A stretch of 42,891 nt of DNA from a virus: positions 1-42,891 of IMG/VR virus record IMGVR_UViG_3300025141_000214; one strand, written 5' to 3'. The notes below the pieces were generated by a model. It saw only the letters and a program-made list of their open reading frames with translations, searched no databases and was not told the origin of the DNA. Below are positions 5,560 through 12,328 of this stretch, piece by piece; position 1 is the stretch's first letter, and each line of letters starts with the position of its first letter. The translations under genes were made by a program, and so were the position numbers.

Positions 5560-7128
5560 ATGAAAAAAGTAGCAAAAAAAGGAGACTCCCACAATTGGGG
5601 TTTCAAACAAATTAATGATTTCGAAATCAGAAATCGTATTAAAGGTCATTCAATTTCAATTACGTTTAAAACACTTATTGAAATGTTATTGAATGATAAA
5701 ATCGTTTCGATAAAAGAATTTTTACAAAGACAACTTTTAGTTGACGAATGGTCAGCTAACGACTATGAAAGGTCTCGTAGTTACATAGCGTCTTTATTTA
5801 AGGGTACTTATTTACTTGATGGATTTTCGATTGTACCAATTGGTTTAGTTGTAGAAAAACTTGAACAAGACTATGAAAAAACTGGTAATCCTGGTTACCA
5901 AAGTGGTATTAAATTAGTAAAACATTTTGAAAATTCAGGTGTTGAATATATATCACTTGATGGTCAAAATCGTATGTTCCTAGCGATTTTAAATTATGTT
6001 AAAGGAGTGTATGGTGGAATTGGTAAGTTTTCTGAAAAAGTAGATGTTATAATTAATGGTGTATTGAATAGAAACCTACTTAAAAACACAAAGTATTTAG
6101 ACCTACCATATAAAGTAAGAGAATATCTTGATGAACAAGTATTAACTTTTACTGTTGTTACTGATTTCTGGTTGTTTCAAGATATAATAGATACTTTGCT
6201 TAACAAACAAAATGGTATTAGTTGGGCTAAATTTCAAGAGTGGAAACAATCAAATCGGTTTGTTAAATATGTCATTGATTTAATAGATATATTTGATACA
6301 AAACAAGGTAAGGAATTTACTAAACTATATCGTACTAAACTTAAAAGTCCTAAAACTGATTTTAAACATAATCGTGATGGTAACCAGTACTTAACTGTGA
6401 TATTATCTGAATTATTACAGTCTGGGACTTGGAGAAACAATGTGAGTAAAATACTAAATGGACCTGAAAATTTAATCAAATCGGACTATAAAAAAATATT
6501 TCAGTATTGTTCTGAGATACTCAAATGTAGAGATGTTAAAACAAGTCTACCTGAAATGATTAACTGGGTTGTGTTTAGGTTCATATTAGATGGTGGTAAA
6601 AAAGGTAATAGGTTATATGATAAGATAGGACATCTTGTGGTATATAAACCAAAAAATGTAAAAAAATTACTAACGAAGTTTATGAAACACCATATAACTA
6701 TTAAGGGTAGTGAGAGTAAACCACATCCATTATCTTGGTTCTTTAATGATGAAACCAAAAAATATCAAACCATTGAGAATGGTTATTCGCATTCTCAAAA
6801 CAATCAAAGTACAGTTAGTATAACAAATAGAATGGAAATGTTTTTTAATTCATTTCCGTTTAATGAGTGTATTGATGAAGGTATTTTAACTGAATCTCGT
6901 AAATACATGCCATCAAAGGAAGAAATCGCTCAATACAACGACTATAAAGATGTGTTTGGTAAACCATTGGATGTTCTTAATTTAGATGGTTATGATGGTT
7001 CTCATTTGAAATCTAAACATAATGGTGGTTCTAATCGTGTTGACAATGTAGGTTTGGAAGACCCACTAACAAATAGGGGTCGTGGTAGTGATGATATAGA
7101 TGACACCCAATTAAAATTAGATTTTTAA
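5560..7128 (+). CDS. DUF262/GmrSD-like protein with C-terminal HNH-like motif, 522 aa
   Basis: The N-terminal region resembles DUF262 (ParB/Srx-fold NTPase-like domain of GmrSD-type and related restriction systems): FLQRQLLVDEWSANDYERS (54-72) matches the 'QRp.vW' element and YISLDGQNRMFLAIL (130-144) the 'lvDGqQRl' element. The far C-terminus, DGSHLKSKHNGGSNRVDNVG (479-498) followed by LTNRGRG, has the His, Gly-Gly and Asn pattern of HNH nucleases. The middle is a long helical region. The family is best known for nucleotide-dependent cleavage of modified DNA. Expected role: nuclease against foreign or host DNA. It is monocistronic between a host-type promoter and a strong terminator, as in a cargo gene. 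Confidence 0.65.
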   Translation: MKKVAKKGDSHNWGFKQINDFEIRNRIKGHSISITFKTLIEMLLNDKIVSIKEFLQRQLLVDEWSANDYERSRSYIASLFKGTYLLDGFSIVPIGLVVEKLEQDYEKTGNPGYQSGIKLVKHFENSGVEYISLDGQNRMFLAILNYVKGVYGGIGKFSEKVDVIINGVLNRNLLKNTKYLDLPYKVREYLDEQVLTFTVVTDFWLFQDIIDTLLNKQNGISWAKFQEWKQSNRFVKYVIDLIDIFDTKQGKEFTKLYRTKLKSPKTDFKHNRDGNQYLTVILSELLQSGTWRNNVSKILNGPENLIKSDYKKIFQYCSEILKCRDVKTSLPEMINWVVFRFILDGGKKGNRLYDKIGHLVVYKPKNVKKLLTKFMKHHITIKGSESKPHPLSWFFNDETKKYQTIENGYSHSQNNQSTVSITNRMEMFFNSFPFNECIDEGILTESRKYMPSKEEIAQYNDYKDVFGKPLDVLNLDGYDGSHLKSKHNGGSNRVDNVGLEDPLTNRGRGSDDIDDTQLKLDF

Positions 7129-7146
7129 TCATCTCTTAAATTAAAT

Positions 7147-7188
7147 AATTCCCTTACATAGCATATAGTTGTGTAGGGGAATTTTTTT
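7147..7188 (+). terminator. Strong intrinsic terminator after the DUF262-HNH-like gene
   Basis: A 12-13 bp stem (AATTCCCTTACAT 7147-7159 with GTGTAGGGGAATT 7171-7183, one G.T pair) followed by seven T (7182-7188). It separates the accessory block from the phage-type promoter starting 11 nt later. Confidence 0.9.
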
Positions 7189-7198
7189 CTCTTAAACT

Positions 7199-7254
7199 TT
7201 AACAAAATCTTAACACTTTATATTAGGAATTTCAACTGGTATTTCGTATCTTTA
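7199..7254 (+). promoter_or_regulatory. Phage-type promoter with phased TTAACA boxes (copy 2)
   Basis: TTAACA 7199-7204 and 7210-7215 (11 bp apart), TTAG 7223-7226, 20 nt, TATCTTTA 7247-7254, then TTGTAGGGTTGATGGGGGG. From the first box through the -10 it is almost identical to the copy at 14826. It drives the small-gene operon from 7304. Confidence 0.85.
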
Positions 7255-7303
7255 TATTGTAGGGTTGATGGGGGGAGATTTGGTTAATTAAAACATAGAA
7301 AAG

Positions 7304-7579
7304 ATGAGTGATAAAATGAGTGAAAAATTTAAAAGTTTCAAATCTGAGTTAAAACAGTTAATGGAAAAGTATGGTGATACTTGTATTACATGCGAGTTGA
7401 GTGGAGAGGGATTTGGTCTTAAAGGTCAAGGTTGTGATGGAGACGGGTTGGGAGTTAATGTGGAAATGAGATTATCAATTACTGGTGAAGATGGTCACAT
7501 AGAAGAACACGTTATGGAAGAAGGTCAGTCTTGGTTGATGGCATCAGATTTAAAAAAAACATTATATAGAACATATTAA
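7304..7579 (+). CDS. Small hypothetical protein, 91 aa
   Basis: Not recognised. N-terminal Lys/Glu-rich helix (MSEKFKSFKSELKQLMEKYG), then a Gly-rich, beta-like region with two Cys close together (CITCELSGEGFGLKGQGCDG) and an acidic stretch. It shares the opening MSDKM, and identical first five codons, with the gene at 134, also adjacent to a phased TTAACA promoter. Confidence 0.7.
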   Translation: MSDKMSEKFKSFKSELKQLMEKYGDTCITCELSGEGFGLKGQGCDGDGLGVNVEMRLSITGEDGHIEEHVMEEGQSWLMASDLKKTLYRTY

Positions 7580-7593
7580 AAAAATTAAAAATT

Positions 7594-7815
7594 ATGATTA
7601 AGACAAAACAAAAGTCACTTCAAACAACGATTGAAATCGATTTGACTGGACCACAAGGTAACTCATTCTACATTTTAGGAGTTGCTCAAAACTTATGTAA
7701 ACAATTTGGTATAGACCACAAACCACTTATAAAAGATATGATGAGTGGTGACTACGAACATCTATTAAAAGTGTTTGATGATGAGTTTGGTTCAATTGTA
7801 ACAATGTATAGATAA
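7594..7815 (+). CDS. Small conserved-looking phage protein, 73 aa
   Basis: No function known. The core LTGPQGNSFYILGVAQNLCK (17-36), a Gly-Asn-aromatic turn leading into a helix, has the look of small conserved phage proteins, but I cannot name the family. The rest (IKDMMSGDYEHLLKVFDDEF) reads as an acidic helical tail. It is preceded by the leader AAAAAAATTAAAAATT. Confidence 0.65.
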   Translation: MIKTKQKSLQTTIEIDLTGPQGNSFYILGVAQNLCKQFGIDHKPLIKDMMSGDYEHLLKVFDDEFGSIVTMYR

Positions 7816-7847
7816 ATTAATTTTAAAATATAAAAAATATAAAAATT

Positions 7848-8150
7848 ATGAGTGTAGAGTATTATAATTATAAGGACAGAAAAACCGTTGAAGTAGAATG
7901 TTCCATATCCCTTAGTAATCCAGAGGATAAGTTTAATGATATGATTGAAGAAGGATATACCGTTCACGAAGCATTAATTTCTATGATGCAAGATGCAGTA
8001 GTTGAGAATAAAGTTGAAAAGATGTATCCGAGTTATAATGTTAAAGGTTTAACGTACTTCGTTGGTACAGCGGAAGTGAGTGGGGTAAGTGGGGCTACTG
8101 ACTTATGTTTAGTAGATTTGGTTGAATACAATGATGATGAGGGGTGGTAA
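7848..8150 (+). CDS. Small acidic hypothetical protein, 100 aa
   Basis: Not recognised. Alpha/beta composition with an acidic end (VDLVEYNDDEGW); the middle (YTVHEALISMMQDAVVENKV) reads as a helix. The leader is AAAATATAAAAAATATAAAA, and nearly the same 25-nt sequence is repeated before the next gene at 8188, so the start signal itself has been duplicated. Confidence 0.65.
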   Translation: MSVEYYNYKDRKTVEVECSISLSNPEDKFNDMIEEGYTVHEALISMMQDAVVENKVEKMYPSYNVKGLTYFVGTAEVSGVSGATDLCLVDLVEYNDDEGW

Positions 8151-8187
8151 GATAAATAAATTTTAAAATATAAAAAATATAAAAGTT

Positions 8188-8481
8188 ATGAGTACGCCGC
8201 CATTTAATGTTTATGGGTTAGTTGATAGTTGTAAAAGTATTGAAGGTTATGACTTGATAAAAGAATTGATGTCAAGTAACATAGTTTATGCTGATTCAAT
8301 AAAATTTTCTATTGATGAGGTTATTAGTGAGTATAGTGATTGGCCAAAGGGTCAGGGGTTCGGTAGTTCCGATGGTACGTATGCTAAACAGTCATTTATT
8401 GACCATATGATAAATTACTGTGGGTTATCAACACAATTGAAAACAGTATTTAATCCGTATCTTTGTGTTATCAAGTTATAA
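8188..8481 (+). CDS. Small hypothetical protein, 97 aa
   Basis: Not recognised. Begins MSTPPFNVYGLVDSCKSIEG; mixed composition with no membrane segment. The leader repeats the one before 7848, with ATAAATTTTAAAATATAAAA immediately upstream. It is co-directional with its neighbours in the small-gene operon. Confidence 0.65.
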   Translation: MSTPPFNVYGLVDSCKSIEGYDLIKELMSSNIVYADSIKFSIDEVISEYSDWPKGQGFGSSDGTYAKQSFIDHMINYCGLSTQLKTVFNPYLCVIKL

Positions 8482-8510
8482 AACCATATTTATAATAAAA
8501 TATTAATCTT

Positions 8511-8618
8511 ATGAAAAAGATAAAAGATTTTTTGATTAAATGGCATGTTGATGAAATACTAATAGTGTTGTTTTTGTTGTTTATTTTTCTTTATGCATCA
8601 ATTAAATACGGATGGTGA
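8511..8618 (+). CDS. Single-pass membrane micro-protein, 35 aa
   Basis: A basic start (MKKIKDFLIKWHVDE) followed by a continuous hydrophobic helix (ILIVLFLLFIFLYASI) and the short tail KYGW. Predicted inner-membrane micro-protein. It sits 29 nt after one gene and 23 nt before the next, with an ATG in the standard AT-rich context. Function unknown. Confidence 0.5.
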   Translation: MKKIKDFLIKWHVDEILIVLFLLFIFLYASIKYGW

Positions 8619-8641
8619 CATCAATTTAAATCCAAATTGTT

Positions 8642-8845
8642 ATGGTAAGTAGGTTAGTACAGATTTTCAGTTCAGTTGAGGGTCGCTCAGTTACAATTTC
8701 TAATGATAATGATGATATTATCATAACTACGAAAGATAATTCCAAAAATGGTCACGAAATGAATATAAAGTTCACTAAAAATGAGGCAAAAGACCTTGCG
8801 GATGAGTTGAAATCGTTAACTTCTCAAAATAGAACTATATTATAG
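8642..8845 (+). CDS. Small hypothetical protein, 67 aa
   Basis: Not recognised. Beta-rich first half (RSVTISNDNDDIIITTKDN) and a C-terminal helix (TKNEAKDLADELKSL), a plausible small alpha/beta domain. No membrane segment. Last gene before a 85-nt gap. Confidence 0.6.
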   Translation: MVSRLVQIFSSVEGRSVTISNDNDDIIITTKDNSKNGHEMNIKFTKNEAKDLADELKSLTSQNRTIL

Positions 8846-8930
8846 TAACGAAATCACAATTATTTTGTATTTATTATAGTTATTTAGGTTTAGTCTTTAT
8901 TTTTTCGACATTTTTTAAAAGGTTTGAACT

Positions 8931-9134
8931 ATGGAATCAATTGATAAGATGATAACACGCATTATTGAAATAAATAATGAATTAAATGAAGGTCCAGAAA
9001 CAAATTTAGTAAGTGAACGTGATAATTTAATCACAACACTTGAAATTATTGAAAAATATGATAATGAAGTGTTTTTACCCGTAAATTGGCAACTACTTGG
9101 GTTAAAATTCTCTGCTATTGAAAGTTATTCGTAA
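8931..9134 (+). CDS. Small helical hypothetical protein, 67 aa
   Basis: Not recognised. The first 45 residues read as two amphipathic helices separated by a Gly-Pro turn (MITRIIEINNELNEGPETNL, then RDNLITTLEIIEKYDNE), suggesting a helical hairpin. The upstream gap contains TTTTGTATTTATTATAG at 8863-8879, a possible -10 region without a convincing -35. A 229-nt non-coding stretch follows. Confidence 0.6.
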   Translation: MESIDKMITRIIEINNELNEGPETNLVSERDNLITTLEIIEKYDNEVFLPVNWQLLGLKFSAIESYS

Positions 9135-9144
9135 AAATAACAAA

Positions 9145-9161
9145 GGTGAACTCATTTCACC
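9145..9161 (+). other. Small hairpin in the 9135-9363 non-coding stretch
   Basis: GGTGAA (9145-9150) pairs with TTCACC (9156-9161) around a 5-nt loop, 11 nt after the stop of the preceding gene. There is no T-run, so it is at most a weak terminator or an mRNA 3'-end protector. The remainder of the gap to 9227 shows nothing further. Confidence 0.35.
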
Positions 9162-9227
9162 AATTTCACGCACTACCCAGTCGTGTCTCATAATAAAAAT
9201 CATCGGATTTGAGAGATAAATTAAGTC

Positions 9228-9304
9228 TTAACAAAACTTTAACACTTTTTTTTGAAAATAATTGGTTAAAAACTTGTTTTTTTGACTGGTATTTCGTATC
9301 TTAG
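9228..9304 (+). promoter_or_regulatory. Phage-type promoter with boxes moved about two helix turns upstream (copy 3)
   Basis: TTAACA 9228-9233 and 9239-9244 (11 bp apart) as in the other copies, but the TTG of the -35 is at 9274-9276, 35 bp from the second box instead of 14, a shift of 21 bp. From there the 20-nt spacer and TATCTTAG (9297-9304) are standard, followed by GTAAGGTTGATG. It drives 9364 onwards. Confidence 0.75.
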
Positions 9305-9363
9305 TAATGTAAGGTTGATGAGTTGGTGGGGATTGAATTTATTTTAAAGTTAAAACATAAAAA

Positions 9364-9615
9364 ATGAGAAATCCAGTTAAAGATTTAAATTCCAAAATGA
9401 GAAAAATCCACAAAGTGTCTATGGAGTGTCATAAACATTTAATGGATAATGAAGGTATGATAGAGTCAGACGCAACACAAATGATTACAGAATTTCTACA
9501 CGAACTTAACGATGGGGGTGTGTTTGAAATGGGTTACAAAGTTGTGATTGCTAATTTAAAAATGGTTTTCTTAGATGAACCGGTTGGTGATGTTGTTTTA
9601 GATATGTATTCTTAA
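9364..9615 (+). CDS. Small helical hypothetical protein, 83 aa
   Basis: Not recognised. Mostly helical (MRKIHKVSMECHKHLMDNEG, then ATQMITEFLHELNDGGVFEM) with a hydrophobic, acidic C-terminus. First gene after the shifted phage-type promoter; A-rich leader AAAACATAAAAA. Confidence 0.65.
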   Translation: MRNPVKDLNSKMRKIHKVSMECHKHLMDNEGMIESDATQMITEFLHELNDGGVFEMGYKVVIANLKMVFLDEPVGDVVLDMYS

Positions 9616-9635
9616 AAAATAAAAATTGAAAAATT

Positions 9636-9836
9636 ATGAAAGTAGGAGATACGGTTGAATTAAACTTTAATGCAAAACTTATTAGAAAAAATGGTTTCAG
9701 AGCCAAACGAGGATGGGTTGGTGTCCAAGAAATGGAAATTTTAAGAATAACACCCGTTTCGGTAACAGTTGTTGCAGGAAACAATACAGGGTTGGTGATA
9801 CCTATGAGATTGTTTAAAGTACTTTTAGTAAAATAA
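9636..9836 (+). CDS. Small beta-barrel-like hypothetical protein, 66 aa
   Basis: The pattern MKVGDTVELNFNAKLIRKNG ... GWVGVQEMEILRITPVSVTV ... GLVIPMRLFKVLL, alternating short strands with conserved-looking Gly and Val positions, resembles a small SH3-like or KOW-like barrel. That is inference from the strand pattern only. No catalytic motif. Leader AAAAATTGAAAAATT. Confidence 0.6.
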   Translation: MKVGDTVELNFNAKLIRKNGFRAKRGWVGVQEMEILRITPVSVTVVAGNNTGLVIPMRLFKVLLVK

Positions 9837-9856
9837 AAAATAAAAATTTAAAAGTT

Positions 9857-10054
9857 ATGGAAAGGGTTACATCAAATGATTTAAAAGGTTGGGATGGTTA
9901 TAGTAAAGGTGGGGAAGCTATCTACGATGCTATGTTTGAACAAGAAAAGAATGAACCAATAGAAATGGGGTTAGAGTGTAAATGTGGATGTGACAAATGG
10001 CCGGAAGATGAATATTGTGGGGGTGATTATTGTAATTATTCTGCATTTTGTTAA
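9857..10054 (+). CDS. Small cysteine-rich acidic protein, 65 aa
   Basis: The C-terminal half carries six Cys in the order CKCGCDKWPEDEYCGGDYC...FC, a spacing that could hold one zinc ion, although it fits no named finger. The N-terminal half is acidic and polar. A metal-binding adaptor is possible. The gene follows an AAAAATTTAAAAGTT leader. Confidence 0.6.
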   Translation: MERVTSNDLKGWDGYSKGGEAIYDAMFEQEKNEPIEMGLECKCGCDKWPEDEYCGGDYCNYSAFC

Positions 10055-10076
10055 AATATTAAAAATTGAAAAGTAT

Positions 10077-10322
10077 ATGGACTACTTAAAAGAGTTTACA
10101 AGTTATATAAATAAGGGTAACTATATTGAAGCTGCTTCGGTGTATATTGACCATGCATATAGATATCAAAAACAATTCAATGAGATTTTAGAAATCACAA
10201 GTTGTAAAACATCTGTGTTTAGTTTAATAGATTTTTTAATGTATGGTGGTAACCATTGGATAGACCCCGTGGGGGGTTCTCATCGCACTGATGACAATGA
10301 CCCATCTGCTATGTATAAATAA
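10077..10322 (+). CDS. Small hypothetical protein, 81 aa
   Basis: Not recognised. Begins MDYLKEFTSYINKGNYIEAA, a helical repeat-like pattern. The C-terminal half has a His/Asp-rich loop (GGNHWIDPVGGSHRTDDND). The ATG at 10077 is chosen because it follows the usual AAAAATTGAAAAGTAT leader and because the longer frame from 9984 would run back through the Cys-rich gene. Confidence 0.65.
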   Translation: MDYLKEFTSYINKGNYIEAASVYIDHAYRYQKQFNEILEITSCKTSVFSLIDFLMYGGNHWIDPVGGSHRTDDNDPSAMYK

Positions 10323-10333
10323 AAATTATTAAT

Positions 10334-10864
10334 ATGGGGAAACTAAATTTAATTGTTGGCCCGATGTTCTCGGGTAAAAGTACAATGTTACTTAATAGGT
10401 ACAGGCGATACCAAATCGCAGGTAAGAAATGTCTGTTAATTAAGTATGCTAAAGACGATAGATATAGTACAAAAGAGATTGTTACACATGACAATCTAAG
10501 ATATAAAGCAACTTCATGTAAAACGTTAGAAGAAGCAGATTATTTTGTTTGTGACTATGATGTTATATGTGTTGATGAAATCCAATTTTATCCAGATGGT
10601 GCCTGTTATGCTGACCTATGGGCTAACAATGGCAAGGTAGTAGAGGCATGTGGTTTGAATGGGGATTATTTGAGAAATCAATTTAAACAGATAAGTTTAA
10701 TTATACCACGAGTTGATAATATAACATTTGTCACTGCTGTATGTAAAGATACTGGTGGTGACGCTGTATTTACTAAACGACTTACCAACGATAGAGGACA
10801 AGAGGTTATTGGTAGTGATGATATATACCAAGCCGTATCAAGGGAAGTCTATAAAAACAAATGA
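10334..10864 (+). CDS. tdk: Thymidine kinase
   Basis: Phosphorylates thymidine to dTMP in the salvage pathway, complementing dUTPase. Walker A GPMFSGKST (9-17), the Asp-Glu pair VDEIQFY (80-86) and the nucleotide-loop motif CGLNGDYLR (106-114) identify the type II family, and 176 aa is normal. Oddity: the structural zinc site is mostly gone. Cys137 in AVCKDT remains, but the partner of the CxxC is Thr140, and the C-terminal CRxC pair is replaced by SREV (169-172). The lasso region and VFTKRL remain. The enzyme therefore probably folds without zinc. It closes the second small-gene run. Confidence 0.95.
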   Translation: MGKLNLIVGPMFSGKSTMLLNRYRRYQIAGKKCLLIKYAKDDRYSTKEIVTHDNLRYKATSCKTLEEADYFVCDYDVICVDEIQFYPDGACYADLWANNGKVVEACGLNGDYLRNQFKQISLIIPRVDNITFVTAVCKDTGGDAVFTKRLTNDRGQEVIGSDDIYQAVSREVYKNK

Positions 10865-10867
10865 ACT

Positions 10868-10981
10868 ATGAATATTTTTGAAAAGTTTATCAAGTGGTTT
10901 GAGCTAAATCTTGGGTGGTTCTTCGTTAATGGAATGAAACAAGATAAATATTGCGAATACATTAAAAATAAATATAAATAA
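10868..10981 (+). CDS. Micro-protein, 37 aa
   Basis: MNIFEKFIKWFELNLGWFFV followed by a basic tail (KQDKYCEYIKNKYK). The first half is an amphipathic, aromatic-rich helix that could lie on a membrane. It starts 3 nt after the thymidine kinase stop, so it is probably translated with it. No assignment. Confidence 0.5.
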   Translation: MNIFEKFIKWFELNLGWFFVNGMKQDKYCEYIKNKYK

Positions 10982-11006
10982 ATTACCTAATAAAAACTAA
11001 AAAGTT

Positions 11007-11384
11007 ATGACACGAATTATTTTATTACTACTTACAGTAGTTACTATTCTTTGCTTTTGTGCACCAATACAAGGGCAATCCAATCACAAATTACCAAAGT
11101 TCAAGAAAGAATTTTTTGATGAATATGCAGATATGGCATGGTATGTATATGTTAAGTATGATGTACCAGTCGGAATAACACTTGCTATCATAGCAACCGA
11201 AACAAACTATGGTAGGAAAAAACGAATGATGAAACGTGGTGATTTATTCGGAACTGGTAAAACCTACAACTACATAGATGCGTGGGATGAGTTTGGTAGA
11301 AATATGAAACGGAATTATTTCAAATTTGACAACTCATACAAAAGAAAAAGGGTATTGGCAATTAAAAACAATATTACCCAATGA
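11007..11384 (+). CDS. Exported GH73/FlgJ-like minimal glucosaminidase, 125 aa
   Basis: Residues 1-24 are a signal peptide (hydrophobic core IILLLLTVVTILCFCAP, cleavage near QGQS). The rest matches the core of glucosaminidases that cut the glycan strands of peptidoglycan: YDVPVGITLAIIATETNYGR (51-70) aligns with the 'iPpel.lAQaiLESnfG.S' motif, with Glu65 in the catalytic-acid position, followed by DLFGTGKTY for 'NLFGiK'. It is about half the usual domain length. Predicted periplasmic lysis or cell-wall remodelling factor, related to the larger enzyme at 12329. Its stop overlaps the next start (ATGA). Confidence 0.7.
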   Translation: MTRIILLLLTVVTILCFCAPIQGQSNHKLPKFKKEFFDEYADMAWYVYVKYDVPVGITLAIIATETNYGRKKRMMKRGDLFGTGKTYNYIDAWDEFGRNMKRNYFKFDNSYKRKRVLAIKNNITQ

Positions 11385-11785
11385 AATTAATATCAACTCA
11401 CCCTGTCAAAAAATCTGATTTAGGGTTTCACTCAAACCTATTCGGTGGAAAGTTATTGGCTTGGTTAGATGCAGCTGGAGCTGCCTATGCAATGGAAGTT
11501 ACTGATACTCCGCGGATTGTTACCATTAAAATAGATGAATGTATTTTTAAGAAGTCGGCCAAGGAAGGTCAGTTAATTAAAATATACGGTTCTGTTTTTG
11601 ACATTGGTAACACATCCGTTACTTTATACTTAGAAGCACGGGCCCATAATGTATATTCTGGAACTCAATCCACAGTATTATCAACTAAAATAAAATTTGT
11701 TAGGATTGATGAAAACAATGACCCAATTCCAATTTCAGAGCGAGTTAAAAACAAATATTGTGATGAGATTGAAAATAACAAATAA
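11381..11785 (+). CDS. Acyl-CoA thioesterase-like hotdog protein, 134 aa
   Basis: Looks like the YciA/acyl-CoA hydrolase group of hotdog-fold thioesterases, which release fatty acids from acyl-CoA. NLFGGKLLAWLDAAGAAYAM (19-38) is the family's N..GG.ll.wiD.a..i.A segment with Asp30 at the catalytic position, followed by VTIKIDECIFKKSAKEGQ (47-64) and DIGNTSVTLYLEA (74-86). Length is normal. The 4-nt overlap with the glucosaminidase-like gene implies coupled expression. In a phage it could reshape lipid metabolism or membrane composition late in infection; no phage-specific role is known to me. Confidence 0.8.
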   Translation: MKLISTHPVKKSDLGFHSNLFGGKLLAWLDAAGAAYAMEVTDTPRIVTIKIDECIFKKSAKEGQLIKIYGSVFDIGNTSVTLYLEARAHNVYSGTQSTVLSTKIKFVRIDENNDPIPISERVKNKYCDEIENNK

Positions 11786-11810
11786 TATTTTGAATTTTAT
11801 TAAAAAAAGT

Positions 11811-11841
11811 TTTGATTGTTTAATTAAATTTTGTATATTTA
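11811..11841 (+). promoter_or_regulatory. Host-type promoter TTTG-N19-TATATTTA
   Basis: TTTG 11811-11814, a 19-nt spacer, TATATTTA 11834-11841, 44 nt before the ATG at 11885. It belongs to the same class as those at 4823, 5414, 22822 and 41571; no TTAACA boxes are present. Confidence 0.6.
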
Positions 11842-11884
11842 TGTTTCAGTATGATTATTTTAAAAATTTAAAAAGGTTAGTAAC

Positions 11885-12271
11885 ATGAAAAAGTTATTCG
11901 TTTTATTGTTTTGGTGTTTCTCTTTAGTTTCAAATGCTCAAGGTGAGCTTCATTTTGTAAAAACATTACCAGTGGATGGTACACAATATAGTGTTGCGTC
12001 TAATGAATATCAATTAGAACTCACCCCAACCGAGTCGAAATATGTAAAATTGGAAGTTAGTATTTACTCTAATTTTTCTAATGAAATTTTAAAGCAACTG
12101 TTTAAAGTTGGTAGATATAATATTGTAGTAAAAGATGGTATTATTGAGTTTGATAAAATTAAAAAACATATATTTGTTAAAAACACAAAACTCACAGAAG
12201 ATATAGTATTGAAAATTCACGCACCCCTTGGTGTAGAAATTTTGTTTAATGTAAACGAATTACTAAATTAA
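11885..12271 (+). CDS. Small secreted protein, 128 aa
   Basis: A textbook Bacteroidota signal peptide (MKKLFVLLFWCFSLVSNAQG; cleavage likely after SNA or AQ). The mature part of about 108 residues is beta-rich (YQLELTPTESKYVKLEVSIY, later TKLTEDIVLKIHA) with no catalytic motif, no Cys and no further membrane segment. Predicted periplasmic. It lies between the thioesterase and the larger GH73 enzyme under its own host-type promoter, so a role in lysis or envelope modification is a fair guess. Confidence 0.7.
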   Translation: MKKLFVLLFWCFSLVSNAQGELHFVKTLPVDGTQYSVASNEYQLELTPTESKYVKLEVSIYSNFSNEILKQLFKVGRYNIVVKDGIIEFDKIKKHIFVKNTKLTEDIVLKIHAPLGVEILFNVNELLN

Positions 12272-12328
12272 ACAATATATATTTCTAATGTAGTGGAATT
12301 TTATTTATAATTAAAAAAAATTAGTATA

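Noticed and set aside
9984-10076. Longer start for the 81-aa gene
   Set aside because: The added residues read across the Cys-rich gene in another frame; the A-rich leader lies before 10077.
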